Origin: Mangrovicella endophytica
Lineage (GTDB): Bacteria > Pseudomonadota > Alphaproteobacteria > Rhizobiales > Rhizobiaceae
DNA: 64,000 nt
Direction of reading: 5' to 3'
Assembly: GCF_002893625.1 (NCBI RefSeq)
Contig: NZ_PKMZ01000005.1
Coordinates: forward strand, 124,001 to 188,000
In this document: piece by piece, positions 7,788-16,875 of the stretch
How positions within the stretch are numbered: the first letter of the stretch is position 1
How the letters are laid out: each line of letters begins with the position of its first letter
Notes under the pieces: generated by a model
The model's input: the letters and a program-made list of their open reading frames with translations, nothing else
The model's database searches: none
Told to the model about the DNA's origin: nothing
Translations under genes and position numbers: made by a program

Positions 7788-8927
7788 ATGCCCAAGTTTC
7801 GCTTGGCTTTGGCTGCCGCCATGGCCGCATCCATGCTGTCGGGCCCGGTAAGGGCAGAGGACAGTTTCAAGATCGGATCGTCCGTCGGGCTCACCGGCTA
7901 TGCGGCCGTGGTCGACCGCGCCTGGCGCGATGGCATGGCCGTCGCGGCGGAAGCGCTGAACGAGAAGGGCGGCATCCTCGGCCGCAAGATCGAGATCATC
8001 ACCGAGGACAACCGCTCGCAGCCGCAGGATGCCGTGGTCGGCTACCGCAAGATGCTGTCGAGCGACGAGGTGCAGATCTTCGACAGCGGCTGCGTCTCGG
8101 CCGGCAACTTCGCCGCCGCCGCCTTCGTGATGCGCGCGGAACTGCCGATGTATCTCTGCTCGATCCTGCCCAAGCGCGAGGAGGAACAGGCCTGGGCCTT
8201 CAGCTTCCTGCCGCCGCCGCGCTTCGAGGTCGAGCCACGCTACCAGTACCTCAAGGACAAGACCGACGTCCGCAAGGTGGGCCTCCTCTATGATCCGACG
8301 CCCTACGCCCTCCTGATGAAGGGGCTGGCCGAGGAACTGGCCGCCAATTTCGGCATCGAGGTGGTGGCGCAGGAATCCTACAAGGCGGACGACGCCGACA
8401 TGAGCGTCCAGATCGGCCGCATCAATGCGGCGGGCGCCGGTGCCGTCATCAAGATCGGCCAGGGCGGCTCGACCGTGACCGCCGCCAAGAACATCCGGCA
8501 GCTCGGCCTCGACAAGATGATCCTGATGTCGAGCAATGATGACGGCTCGATCTTCCGCCAAGCCGGTGAGGTGCTCGGTGACCGCTTCCTCTTCGTTTCG
8601 CCGCCCGTGCAGCTTCCCAAGGAGCTGAAGCCGGGGCCCCGGAAGGAGGCTGTCGATGCCTTCCTGAAATACTGGTCGGCCAAGTATCCGGATCGCGACG
8701 CTGCCAATGGTGCACGCGCCTGGGATTCCATGATGGTGATGGCCAAGGCGGCCGAAGTCGCCAACTCCGTGGAAGGCGAGGCAATGCGGGACGCGACCGA
8801 AAAGGTGCCTTCGCACCAGGGCGCTTACGCCACCTACAACTTCTCCAAGGAGCACCATGTCGGCATCACCGAGAACCCGTTCCTGATCGGCAAGTTCGCT
8901 GGCGGTGAGTTGGTCCTGGCGCAATGA
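7788..8927 (+). CDS. ABC transporter substrate-binding protein, branched-chain amino acid (LivK) type
   Basis: Periplasmic binding protein of type I fold for a HAAT-family importer. A Sec signal peptide is visible (MPKFRLALAAAMAASMLSG, likely cleavage after Ala23 in VRA-ED). The mature start FKIGSSVGLTGYAAVVDRAW and GGILGRKIEIITEDN are family hallmarks. The ATG at 7788 is chosen over 7767 because GGAGGAGAGA lies just before it. The 379-residue length fits. It is the first gene of the importer operon and overlaps the next gene by 4 bases (ATGA). Family members bind amino acids, amides, urea, aromatic acids and others; ligand unknown here. Confidence 0.92.
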   Translation: MPKFRLALAAAMAASMLSGPVRAEDSFKIGSSVGLTGYAAVVDRAWRDGMAVAAEALNEKGGILGRKIEIITEDNRSQPQDAVVGYRKMLSSDEVQIFDSGCVSAGNFAAAAFVMRAELPMYLCSILPKREEEQAWAFSFLPPPRFEVEPRYQYLKDKTDVRKVGLLYDPTPYALLMKGLAEELAANFGIEVVAQESYKADDADMSVQIGRINAAGAGAVIKIGQGGSTVTAAKNIRQLGLDKMILMSSNDDGSIFRQAGEVLGDRFLFVSPPVQLPKELKPGPRKEAVDAFLKYWSAKYPDRDAANGARAWDSMMVMAKAAEVANSVEGEAMRDATEKVPSHQGAYATYNFSKEHHVGITENPFLIGKFAGGELVLAQ

Positions 8928-9652
8928 CGGGTCGCAACACGGCTGCGGAGGCCGATCCCCTCCTCAGGGCCGAGGACGTCTCGGCCCGCTACGGACATGT
9001 GCAGGCGCTGCAGCCGACCAGTCTCGTCGTCGCGGAGGGGGAGATCGTCACGGTTCTCGGGCCCAATGGTGCGGGCAAGAGCACGCTGCTGCGGGCGCTG
9101 ACGCGGCTGGTGGCGGGTCGCGGCCGCATCTACTTCCGCGGCGAGGATGTCAGCGGCCTGCCAACCCACAAGCTGGCGCGCCGCGGCATCGTCATGGTGC
9201 AGGAAGGCCGGGGGCTGTTCCCGCAGATGAGCGTGCGCGAGAACCTCGTCATCGGCGGTTATCTCCAGCCCGGCGAGGTCGACGCGCAGATGAAGGCGGT
9301 GTTCGAGCTGTTCCCGCGCCTGCGCGAGCGGCTGGATCAGACCGCCGGCTCGCTCTCCGGCGGCGAGCAGCAGATGCTGGCGATCGGCCGGGCGCTGATG
9401 GCCAAGCCCCAGCTCCTGATGCTCGACGAGCCCTCGCTCGGGCTCGCTCCGCGGGTTGCGGGGGAGATCCTCAGCACGCTCGGCGAGCTCAACCGGCGCG
9501 GCATCGGCATCCTCCTCGTGGAACAAAAGGCGCCGCTCGCGCTCAAGCTCGCGCAGCGCGTCTACGTCATCTCGCTCGGCCGGATCGTCGCTGAACTCAA
9601 GACAGACGAGATCGCATCCTATCATGACCTCGCACGCTACTATCTCCACTGA
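8924..9652 (+). CDS. ABC transporter ATP-binding protein, LivF type
   Basis: One of the two cytoplasmic ATPases of the HAAT-type importer. Walker A is LGPNGAGKST (about residue 48), the signature is LSGGEQQM, and Walker B is LLMLDEPSLGLAP. The VMVQEGRGLFPQMSVRENL segment is characteristic of LivF. At 242 residues it has normal length. It overlaps the binding-protein gene by 4 bases and the LivM gene by up to 29 bases. The order binding protein, LivF, LivM, LivG, LivH is rearranged compared with the E. coli liv operon but is common in alphaproteobacterial catabolic clusters. Confidence 0.93.
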   Translation: MTGRNTAAEADPLLRAEDVSARYGHVQALQPTSLVVAEGEIVTVLGPNGAGKSTLLRALTRLVAGRGRIYFRGEDVSGLPTHKLARRGIVMVQEGRGLFPQMSVRENLVIGGYLQPGEVDAQMKAVFELFPRLRERLDQTAGSLSGGEQQMLAIGRALMAKPQLLMLDEPSLGLAPRVAGEILSTLGELNRRGIGILLVEQKAPLALKLAQRVYVISLGRIVAELKTDEIASYHDLARYYLH

Positions 9653-10613
9653 GCCGGCCGGGATGATCCCGTGGCGAACGCTGCTGCCGATCGCCGCTGC
9701 GATCGTGCTGACAGGTATAGGTCTCCTGTCCGGCTCCTACGCCGTGACCGTGCTCGGCTTTGCCTTCATCTACACGATCTTCTGCACCGGCCTGAACTTC
9801 TTCATGGGCTATACGGGGCAGGCCTCGTTCGGGCAGAGCGCGTTCGCCGCCATCGGCGGCTATGGCAGCGCCATTCTCTGCGCGGATTACGGCTGGGGGC
9901 CGTTGCCGGCGCTCATCGTCACCATGGTGATTTCGGGCATCGCGGCGCTGCTGGTCGGCTACCCGACTCTGCGCCTGCGCGGCCACTACCTCGCCATGGC
10001 GACCTTCGCGCTCGGCCTTATCGTCTACGAGATCAGCATCGAATGGACGAGCCTGACGCAGGGCTACATGGGCTATTCCGGCGTGCCGCCGCTGAGCCTC
10101 CTCGGCTACGAGCTCGGCACCGTCGAGCAGCAGCTCGTCGCGCTCTTGGTCCTCGCACTCTTCGGCATCTTCATCAGCAATCGCCTGCGTCAGTCGCGCT
10201 TCGGGCGGGCGCTGGCCGCGATCGCCGGCAGCGAGGCCGCCGCGCGGGCGCTCGGCATCGATATCGCCCGCTGCAAGCTGATCGCCTTCGTCATCGCCGC
10301 GCTCTACGCTTCCGCCGCCGGCTCGCTGTTTGCCCATTTCGTCGGCTTCATCAGCCCGGAGGTCTTCGGGGTGACGATGGTCGTGCAGAGCTTCGCGATG
10401 CTCTATCTCGGCGGCATCGGCACGACATGGGGCCCGATGATCGGGGCGATCATCGTGTCCATCCTGCCCGAAGCGCTACGCGGACTGCAGGAGATGCAGG
10501 ACATCGCCTACACCGCGATTCTCATCTTCATCCTGATCTTCGCGCCGCGTGGCCTTGCCGGCCTCTCCAGTCTCTTTGCGCGCGGCAAGAGCCGCAAGCT
10601 CGAGGAGGCGTGA
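9624..10613 (+). CDS. ABC transporter permease, LivM type
   Basis: Inner-membrane permease of the importer. Strongly hydrophobic segments run through most of its 329 residues. The family motifs GYTGQASFGQSAFAAIGGYGSA and LRLRGHYLAMATFALG are present, with the C-terminal SILPEALRGLQEMQDIAY region and LIFAPRGLAGL. The frame is open upstream to 9456, but that part is a shadow of livF. Two starts are plausible: ATG 9624 (used here, overlapping livF by 29 bases) and ATG 9663, which begins 10 bases after the livF stop and just before the first membrane helix. Confidence 0.92.
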   Translation: MTSHATISTEPAGMIPWRTLLPIAAAIVLTGIGLLSGSYAVTVLGFAFIYTIFCTGLNFFMGYTGQASFGQSAFAAIGGYGSAILCADYGWGPLPALIVTMVISGIAALLVGYPTLRLRGHYLAMATFALGLIVYEISIEWTSLTQGYMGYSGVPPLSLLGYELGTVEQQLVALLVLALFGIFISNRLRQSRFGRALAAIAGSEAAARALGIDIARCKLIAFVIAALYASAAGSLFAHFVGFISPEVFGVTMVVQSFAMLYLGGIGTTWGPMIGAIIVSILPEALRGLQEMQDIAYTAILIFILIFAPRGLAGLSSLFARGKSRKLEEA

Positions 10614-10615
10614 CC

Positions 10616-11389
10616 GTGGCGCTTCTGTCTGTCCAGAACGAGACCAAGCGCTTCGGTGGCCTGCTGGCCAACGACGCCATCTCCTTCGACGTGAAGGAGG
10701 GCGAGCTCCTGGCCGTCATCGGCCCGAATGGCGCCGGCAAGACGACGCTGTTCAACGTCATCTCCGGCTTCTTCCCGCCGACGACCGGCTCGATCCACTT
10801 CGACGGGCGCGACATCACCGGTGCCTCGCCGCACCGAGTCGCAAGTTCCGGCCTGATCCGCACCTACCAGCTCGTGCAGCTCTTCAAGCAGCTGACCGTC
10901 TTGGAGAATGTCGAGATCGGCAGCCACCGGGTGACGGAGGGCGGCGTCTTTTCCGCCCTGCTGCGTCCGCCGTCGATGCGCCGCCAGGAGGAGGAGGTGC
11001 GCGCCACCGCCCGCGAACTCCTGCGCTTCGTCGGGCTGGAGAAGCAGGCCGACATGCCGGCCGACAGCCTGCCCTATGGCCGCCAGCGGCTGCTGGAGGT
11101 CGCGCGGGCGTTGGCCGCCAAGCCGCGCCTGCTGCTGCTCGACGAGCCCGCCGCCGGTCTCAACATGCAGGAGACTGCCGCACTCGCCGAGGTCATCCGG
11201 CGCATCCATGCCGGCGGGACGACCGTCATTCTCATCGAGCACGACATGAGCCTCGTCATGCAGATCGCACAGCGGATCGTCGTGCTCGATTTCGGCCGCA
11301 AGATCGCGGAAGGAACGCCCGACGAAATCAAGGCGCATCCCGACGTCATCGCGGCCTATCTCGGTGGTACGGAGACGCTCGATGCCTAA
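10616..11389 (+). CDS. ABC transporter ATP-binding protein, LivG type
   Basis: Second ATPase of the importer, 257 residues. Walker A is IGPNGAGKTTLFN, and the LivG-type insertion RTYQLVQLFKQLTVLENVEIG is present. The signature region reads LPYGRQRLLEVARAL (degenerate, as is normal for LivG). Walker B is LLLLDEPAAGLN, and the switch His is in LIEHDMSLVM. The GTG at 10616 is chosen because AGGAGG lies 7 bases before it; a GTG at 10610 is also in frame but too close to that site. It overlaps the LivH gene by 8 bases. Confidence 0.93.
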   Translation: MALLSVQNETKRFGGLLANDAISFDVKEGELLAVIGPNGAGKTTLFNVISGFFPPTTGSIHFDGRDITGASPHRVASSGLIRTYQLVQLFKQLTVLENVEIGSHRVTEGGVFSALLRPPSMRRQEEEVRATARELLRFVGLEKQADMPADSLPYGRQRLLEVARALAAKPRLLLLDEPAAGLNMQETAALAEVIRRIHAGGTTVILIEHDMSLVMQIAQRIVVLDFGRKIAEGTPDEIKAHPDVIAAYLGGTETLDA

Positions 11390-12278
11390 TGCGATCGAAT
11401 TCACCCAGAGCATCGTCAATGGCATCAGTGTCGGCCTGATCTACGGCCTCGTCGGCATCGGCTTCTGCGTCATCTACAATGCCAGCGGCATCGTGAACTT
11501 CGCCCAGGGCGTCTTCGTGATGCTTGGCGGCATGGTGTGCCAGGCGCTCCTGACATCGCTGGGCATCCCGCTGATCCTCGCGGTCGTCCTGACGATCCCG
11601 CTGGTCGCCCTGTCAGGCCTCCTCATGGAGGTCGCCATCGTGCGCCCGATGATGAACCGCGGCGCGACGCTCTTTGCCATCATCCTTGCGACGCTGGCCG
11701 CGCAGATCATGGTGGAGCGCATTACGCTGCTCACCCTCGGCGACCGCCCGCGCACCTATGAGGAGTTCACCAGCGGTGGGCCGTTGAAGCTCGGCGACGT
11801 CGCGATCGGCTACCAGCTGTTCTGGATCCTCGGCTGCGGCGCCTTGCTGGTGCTGGCGCTCTGGCTCTTCTTCACCCGCACCCGGTCGGGGCGGGCGCTG
11901 CGGGCCTGCTCGCAGAACCGCGAGGCCGCCCAGCTCCTCGGCATTCCGGTGGCGCGGATGATGCTGCTGGCCTTCGGCCTCAGTGCGGCGCTCGGCGCCA
12001 TCGCCGGCATCCTCGTCACGCCGACGCAGTACACCGCCTACAATGTCGGCACGCCCTTCGGCGTCAACGGCTTCATCGCCGCGATCATCGGCGGCTTCGG
12101 CCGCGCCGGCGGGGCGCTGGCCGGCGGCTTGCTGCTGGGCGTCTTGCAGGCCCTCGCCATCGTTGTCCTCGGCGCCGGCTTCAAGAACGTCGCTGCGCTG
12201 AGCGTCCTCCTGCTCGTGCTGCTGCTCTTCCCGAACGGCATCTTCGCCGGCTTCGGTCCCAACGCCAAGGCGCATTGA
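11382..12278 (+). CDS. ABC transporter permease, LivH type
   Basis: Second inner-membrane permease, 298 residues and almost entirely hydrophobic helices. It starts MPNAIEFTQSIVNGISVGLIY and contains the LivH motifs YNASGIVNFAQGVFVMLGG, RALRACSQNREAAQLLGI and FGVNGFIAAIIGGFGRAGGA. ATG 11382 has GGAG 7 bases upstream and overlaps the stop of livG; the longer in-frame ATG at 11364 is less likely. With the preceding four genes this completes a five-component importer. A 46-base gap separates it from the cupin gene. Confidence 0.93.
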   Translation: MPNAIEFTQSIVNGISVGLIYGLVGIGFCVIYNASGIVNFAQGVFVMLGGMVCQALLTSLGIPLILAVVLTIPLVALSGLLMEVAIVRPMMNRGATLFAIILATLAAQIMVERITLLTLGDRPRTYEEFTSGGPLKLGDVAIGYQLFWILGCGALLVLALWLFFTRTRSGRALRACSQNREAAQLLGIPVARMMLLAFGLSAALGAIAGILVTPTQYTAYNVGTPFGVNGFIAAIIGGFGRAGGALAGGLLLGVLQALAIVVLGAGFKNVAALSVLLLVLLLFPNGIFAGFGPNAKAH

Positions 12279-12324
12279 AACCGCAACGTCGCGCGCCTCG
12301 ACGACATCCTCAAGGACGACGATC

Positions 12325-13251
12325 ATGTACTCAGCCGACGATCCGCGATCCTCGCTTTCCACCGCTGCCCGGCCGACGCCCACCCCCGCCGCCACAAGCT
12401 TTGCCGCCGCCGACTACGTCCGCTTCTACGACATGCCGCCGCAGGCCGACGATGCGAACGGCAAGACCTGGATCGGGCGCGGGCAGGCTTTCGTCATTGC
12501 TCACACGCAGGCGGAGGCCGGTGGCACGTTCAGCCGGTCCGGCCAGGTCGACGAATATGTCGTCCTGCTGCCCGATCGGGACGCGCCGGCGACGATTACC
12601 TGGGAGGGTCAGACGCAGGAGGTTCCCGGCCACTCCATCGCCTTCGTGCCGCCGGGCGACAGCACGGTCACGCTGCCGAAGGGCGGGCGGCTGGTGCGGA
12701 TGTTCACCAGCCAGTCGGAGGATCTCACAGCCGCGTCGGCCAATGCCGACGCCTATGCGACCCCGCATCCGAACATCCCGCCCTTTCAGCCTTGGCCAGA
12801 ACCACGGGGCGGCCACCGAATCCGCTTCTACTCGCTGGATGTGCCGGACGAGCCGGGCCGCTTCGGCCGCATCTTCCGCTGCACCACGCTCATGGTGAAC
12901 ATGCTCCCCGTCGAGCGGCAGCCGCGCGACATCACCAAGCTGTCGCCGCACTATCACGACGATTTCGAGCAGTGCTCACTGGTGCTCGCCGGCGCCTTCA
13001 CGCACCACCTGCGCTGGCCATGGACGGCCGATCTCAACGCGTGGCGGGCGGACGAGCACGAACTCTGCGGAACGCCCTCGATCACCGTCATCCCGCCGCC
13101 GGCGATCCACACCTCGCGCGGCATGGACGAGCACCTGAACCAGCTCGTCGACATCTTCGCGCCGCCGCGGCTGGATTTCTCGCAGAAGCAGGGATGGGTG
13201 CTTAACGCCGACGATTATCCGATGCCCGGCGAGGAGGGCTCGGCACAATGA
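12325..13251 (+). CDS. Two-domain cupin protein of unknown function
   Basis: A 308-residue protein that reads as two beta-barrel cupin domains. The first (about 50-135) lacks the metal-binding HxH motif. The second (about 175-290) has SPHYHDDFEQ, matching cupin motif 1 (HxHxxxE), and a later HTSRGMDEHLNQ that fits motif 2 with its His and Asn. It is therefore probably metal-binding and enzymatic (isomerase, dioxygenase or decarboxylase) with one structural barrel. It lies after the importer and overlaps the SDR gene by 4 bases, so it belongs to the same operon and may act on the imported compound. I do not recognise a characterised homologue. Confidence 0.7.
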   Translation: MYSADDPRSSLSTAARPTPTPAATSFAAADYVRFYDMPPQADDANGKTWIGRGQAFVIAHTQAEAGGTFSRSGQVDEYVVLLPDRDAPATITWEGQTQEVPGHSIAFVPPGDSTVTLPKGGRLVRMFTSQSEDLTAASANADAYATPHPNIPPFQPWPEPRGGHRIRFYSLDVPDEPGRFGRIFRCTTLMVNMLPVERQPRDITKLSPHYHDDFEQCSLVLAGAFTHHLRWPWTADLNAWRADEHELCGTPSITVIPPPAIHTSRGMDEHLNQLVDIFAPPRLDFSQKQGWVLNADDYPMPGEEGSAQ

Positions 13252-13997
13252 GCGCGGCAGGCACGTCAGAGGGCAAGGTGGTCCTCGTCACCGGCGGCTC
13301 GCGCGGCATCGGCGCGGGCATCGTCAGGCGATTTGCGGCCGATGGCCACCGTGTGGTCGTCGTGTACCGGTCGGATCGCGATGCGGCCGAGCGGCTGGCG
13401 GGCGAGCTGTCGGATGGCAGCGGCCGCTGCATCGCGGTGCAAGCCGACATCGCCGACGCCGCGGCGGTCGACAGGCTGGTGGCAACGACGGTCGAGACGT
13501 TCGGCGGGCTCGACGTCGTCGTCAATTGCGCCGGCGTCGGCACCTATCGCAAGCTCGGCGAGATGGACACGGCCTATGTCCGCGCGATCTTCGACGCCAA
13601 TGTTCTCGGCACCGTGCTGGTCACGCAGGCGGCGCTGCCGCATCTGCCCTCGCCGGGCGGGCGCATCATCAATGTCGCCTCGGCGCTGGCTTTCCGGCCG
13701 ATCCCGTCGAGCACGGTGTACTCGGCCTCGAAGGCTGCCGTGGTGACGCTGACGCACGGCTTTGCCAAGGAGCTCGGGGGCCGCGGTATCACCGTCAATG
13801 CGGTCGCGCCGGGCGTCATCGAGACCGACATGACGCGCACGATCCTTCAGGAGCGCGGCGAGCAGATCCTCAGCATGACGCCGCTCGGCCGCATCGGTCA
13901 GCCGGACGACATCGCCGGGATCGTCGCCTTCCTTGCTTCAGCCGAAGCCGGCTGGATCACCGGGCGCACCATCGTCGCCGACGGCGGCGTCACCTGA
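13248..13997 (+). CDS. Short-chain dehydrogenase/reductase (FabG-like)
   Basis: Classical SDR of 249 residues. The cofactor motif TGGSRGIGAG lies at about residues 15-24, NCAGVG follows, and the catalytic tetrad is Ser in VASALA, Tyr and Lys in YSASKAA, plus an upstream Asn. The C-terminus WITGRTIVADGGV is typical. The residue after the second strand is in VYRSDRD, where the Arg-Ser pair suggests an NADP preference. It probably oxidises or reduces a hydroxyl/keto group of the operon's substrate. It overlaps the cupin gene by 4 bases; the Fe-dependent dehydrogenase follows after 73 bases. Confidence 0.92.
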   Translation: MSAAGTSEGKVVLVTGGSRGIGAGIVRRFAADGHRVVVVYRSDRDAAERLAGELSDGSGRCIAVQADIADAAAVDRLVATTVETFGGLDVVVNCAGVGTYRKLGEMDTAYVRAIFDANVLGTVLVTQAALPHLPSPGGRIINVASALAFRPIPSSTVYSASKAAVVTLTHGFAKELGGRGITVNAVAPGVIETDMTRTILQERGEQILSMTPLGRIGQPDDIAGIVAFLASAEAGWITGRTIVADGGVT

Positions 13998-14070
13998 AGC
14001 AGGCGCCGCCCTCCGCTCTTCGATAACCGCCTGCACGTTGCGGGAGCTGCCCGCTATTTGAGGACGCCGC

Positions 14071-15318
14071 ATGTCCCTGTTCGGACTCCTGCGCCAGCCG
14101 CGCAACCTCGTCTTCGGCACAGGCCAGCGCCGCGCCCTGCCGGGCTACGCCAGGGCGCTTGGCCAGCACGCGCTGATCGTCACCGACGCGCGTCTGTCGG
14201 CCGAGGCCGACTTCGTGCAGCTGGTCGATGCTCTGCGCGGCGCGGGTGTCGCGACGACGGTCTTTGACGGCACGATTCCCGAGCTGCCGCTTGCCTGCAT
14301 CGACGCCGCCGTCGAGGCGGGACGGGCCTTCGGCGCCGATCTGGTGATCGGCATCGGCGGCGGCAGCTGCCTTGATGCCGCGAAGGTCGCGGCGCTGCTG
14401 CTTGCCCATGACGGGCGGGCCTCGGACTACTACGGCGAGTTCAAGGTGCCCGGTCCGGTGCTGCCGCTGATCGCGCTGCCGACGACGGCCGGCACCGGCT
14501 CGGAGGTGACGCCGGTCGCGGTGATCGCCGATCCGGACCGCGCGATGAAGATAGGCATCGCCAGCCCGCATCTCATCAGCCACACGGCGATCTGCGATCC
14601 GGAGCTGACATGGTCCTGCCCGCCCGGTCTGACGGCGATCTCCGGCGCCGACGCGCTGACCCATGCGATCGAAGCCTTCACGACGCTGCGCCGCGAGCCG
14701 ACCGGCACGATCGCACATGAGCACGTCTTCCTCGGCAAGAACGAGCTGAGCGATGCCTACGCGTTGATGGCGATCAGGATGATCGGCTCCAGTCTGAAGC
14801 GCGCGGTCGAGGACGGGAGCGACCGAGAGGCCCGCGAGACGATGATGCTGGGCTCCACCGCCGCAGGGCTCGCCTTCGGCACGGCGGGCACAGCGGCGGC
14901 CCATGCGGTGCAGTACCCGATCGGGGCGCTGACGCACACGCCGCACGGTGCCGGCGTCGCCGCGATGATGCCCTATGTCATGGCGTTCAACCAAAGCCAT
15001 TGCGAGGCCGAGCTCGCCGATATCGGCGAGGCTCTCGGACTGGAGCGTGCGAGGCGGTCTGTGGCCGAGCGCGCGAGCGCTGCGACCGACGCGGTCGCCG
15101 AGCTCTTTGCCGCGATCGGCATCCCGCGTAGCATCGCCGATCTCGGCGTGTCGCAGGACCAGATCGGCGGCATCGCAGAGGGCGCGATGGCGAGCGCCCG
15201 GCTGGTGAAGAACAATCCTCGACCGCTCGACCTGTCCTCCATGACGAGGCTGGTCCAGGCAGCGTTCGATGGCGACCGGGCCCGCCTTCTGGCGAATGCC
15301 GGCGAAAAGAGAGGCTGA
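14071..15318 (+). CDS. Iron-containing alcohol dehydrogenase
   Basis: Group III (Fe-ADH) enzyme of 415 residues. The NAD-binding GIGGGSCLDAAKVAA lies at about residue 93, followed by LPTTAGTGSEVTPVAVI. Metal-binding residues are in SGADALTHAIEAF and HTPHGAGVAAMMPYVMAFN. The family oxidises primary or secondary alcohols, including 4-hydroxybutyrate, 1,2-propanediol, maleylacetate and others. The aldehyde dehydrogenase gene starts 4 bases after its stop, which implies that the alcohol is taken through an aldehyde to an acid. A weak GAGGAC site precedes the ATG. The 73-base spacer before it holds a small GCGGG/CCCGC inverted repeat. Confidence 0.92.
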   Translation: MSLFGLLRQPRNLVFGTGQRRALPGYARALGQHALIVTDARLSAEADFVQLVDALRGAGVATTVFDGTIPELPLACIDAAVEAGRAFGADLVIGIGGGSCLDAAKVAALLLAHDGRASDYYGEFKVPGPVLPLIALPTTAGTGSEVTPVAVIADPDRAMKIGIASPHLISHTAICDPELTWSCPPGLTAISGADALTHAIEAFTTLRREPTGTIAHEHVFLGKNELSDAYALMAIRMIGSSLKRAVEDGSDREARETMMLGSTAAGLAFGTAGTAAAHAVQYPIGALTHTPHGAGVAAMMPYVMAFNQSHCEAELADIGEALGLERARRSVAERASAATDAVAELFAAIGIPRSIADLGVSQDQIGGIAEGAMASARLVKNNPRPLDLSSMTRLVQAAFDGDRARLLANAGEKRG

Positions 15319-15322
15319 GACG

Positions 15323-16798
15323 ATGACACTCCACACGACCGGCTTTGCGGCGGCACTCGACCTTTCCTCCATACCGACCGACCTCCTGATCGGCGGACGC
15401 TGGCGGGAAGGCTCCACGGGAAAGCGCATCGATGTGCTCGACCCATCCACCGGGGCCGTCATCGCCGGCGTTGCCGATGCCGGCGAGGATGACGCGTTGG
15501 ATGCTGTGGCCGCGGCTTATGAGGCAGGCCCGGCCTGGGCCGCGACGGCGCCGCGCAAGCGCTCGGAGATCCTGCGCCGCTGCTTCGAGCTGATGATCGA
15601 ACAGCGCGAGCAGCTGGCTGCTCTGATCAGCCTCGAGAACGGCAAGTCGCTTACTGATGCCCGAGGCGAGGTGACCTACGCCGCCGAGTTCTTCCGCTGG
15701 TTCTCCGAGGAGGCGGTGCGGCTGAACGGCGATATCTCCCGCGCCCCCTCCGGCGCCAACCGGATCGTCGTCCAGCACCAGCCGATCGGGGTTGCGGTAC
15801 TGGTGACGCCGTGGAACTTCCCGGCCGCCATGGCGACGCGCAAGATCGCCCCGGCGCTCGCCGCCGGCTGCACCTGCGTCCTGAAGCCCGCGACCGAGAC
15901 GCCGCTGACGGCCTATGCGCTCGCCGCCCTCTATGCCGAGGCCGGCGTGCCGGACGGCGTCGTCAACGTGCTGACGACCGATCGGGCCGGTCCGCTGGTT
16001 TCGGCGATGCTGCACGATCGACGGGTGCGCAAGCTCTCCTTCACCGGCTCCACCGAAGTCGGCCGCAAGCTCCTGCGCGAAGCCGCCGATACGATCGTCT
16101 CCTGCTCCATGGAACTCGGTGGCAACGCGCCCTTCATCGTCTTTGACGATGCCGATCTCGATGCGGCGATCGAGGGCGCCATGATCGCCAAGATGCGCAA
16201 TGGCGGTGAGGCCTGTACGGCGGCGAACCGCTTCTACGTCCAGCGCGGCATCATCGATGCCTTCTCCGAGCGGCTTGCCGCGCGCATGGGCGCGCTGAAG
16301 GTCGGGCCGGGCTACGAGGAGGGCGTCGAGTGCGGGCCGCTGATCAACCGCGGCGCCGTCGATCGCAATGCGGCGCTGGTCACCGACGCCGTGTCGCGCG
16401 GCGCGACGGTGCTGACGGGCGGCCAGGTGATCGAGCGCGACGGCTTCTATTTCCCGCCGACCGTCATCAGCCATGTCGGTCCCGATGCCCGGATGCGCAA
16501 CGAGGAGATCTTCGGGCCGATTGCGGCGATCACCGCCTTCGATACCGAGGACGAGGTCGTCACCGCCGCAAACGATACGGAGTACGGGCTGATCGCCTAT
16601 GTCTACACGCGCGATCTCGCTCGCGGCCTGCGCGTCTCCGAGCGGATCGAAGCCGGCATGATTGGCCTCAATCGCGGCCTCGCCTCCGATCCCGCCGCAC
16701 CGTTCGGTGGCGTCAAGCAGAGCGGGCTCGGCCGCGAGGGCGCCCATCATGGCATCCTCGAATTCTGCGAGACCAAGTACATCGCCGTCGAGTGGTAG
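15323..16798 (+). CDS. Aldehyde dehydrogenase (succinate-semialdehyde dehydrogenase-like)
   Basis: NAD(P)-dependent aldehyde dehydrogenase of 491 residues. It has the GabD-like features [36 protein letters not shown] (general-base Glu near 263), [13 protein letters not shown] (catalytic Cys near 298) and the C-terminal [13 protein letters not shown]. Its closest general resemblance by eye is to succinate-semialdehyde dehydrogenases. ATG 15323 follows the ADH stop by 4 bases, so the pair is translationally linked. If the substrate is indeed succinate semialdehyde, the preceding Fe-ADH could be a 4-hydroxybutyrate dehydrogenase; this is inference. It is the last gene of the rightward operon and is followed by a terminator. 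Confidence 0.92.
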   Translation: MTLHTTGFAAALDLSSIPTDLLIGGRWREGSTGKRIDVLDPSTGAVIAGVADAGEDDALDAVAAAYEAGPAWAATAPRKRSEILRRCFELMIEQREQLAALISLENGKSLTDARGEVTYAAEFFRWFSEEAVRLNGDISRAPSGANRIVVQHQPIGVAVLVTPWNFPAAMATRKIAPALAAGCTCVLKPATETPLTAYALAALYAEAGVPDGVVNVLTTDRAGPLVSAMLHDRRVRKLSFTGSTEVGRKLLREAADTIVSCSMELGGNAPFIVFDDADLDAAIEGAMIAKMRNGGEACTAANRFYVQRGIIDAFSERLAARMGALKVGPGYEEGVECGPLINRGAVDRNAALVTDAVSRGATVLTGGQVIERDGFYFPPTVISHVGPDARMRNEEIFGPIAAITAFDTEDEVVTAANDTEYGLIAYVYTRDLARGLRVSERIEAGMIGLNRGLASDPAAPFGGVKQSGLGREGAHHGILEFCETKYIAVEW

Positions 16799-16805
16799 GC
16801 GCTTG

Positions 16806-16838
16806 AAGCCGGACCCGATCAGCCGATCCGGCTTTTCC
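16806..16838 (+). terminator. Rho-independent terminator after the aldehyde dehydrogenase gene
   Basis: AAGCCGGA and TCCGGCTT pair over 8 bp around a 13-base loop, with a short T-rich tail (TTCC). It begins 7 bases after the stop codon and marks the end of the catabolic operon before the urease accessory genes. Confidence 0.7.
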
Positions 16839-16875
16839 TCTCGCAATGCCAGGACCTGTCAGGGCACCGTGACTG

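Noticed and set aside
7086-8924. 612-codon minus-strand frame opposite iclR and the binding-protein gene
   Set aside because: Shadow frame; the plus strand has signal peptide, ribosome-binding sites and conserved domains.
9456-9623. In-frame upstream part of the LivM gene (Arg/Ser-rich)
   Set aside because: It is the shifted frame of livF and has no membrane-protein character.
14987-16846. 619-codon minus-strand frame opposite the alcohol and aldehyde dehydrogenase genes
   Set aside because: Antisense shadow of two clear enzyme genes; composition is Arg/Gly/Asp-biased with no recognisable motif.
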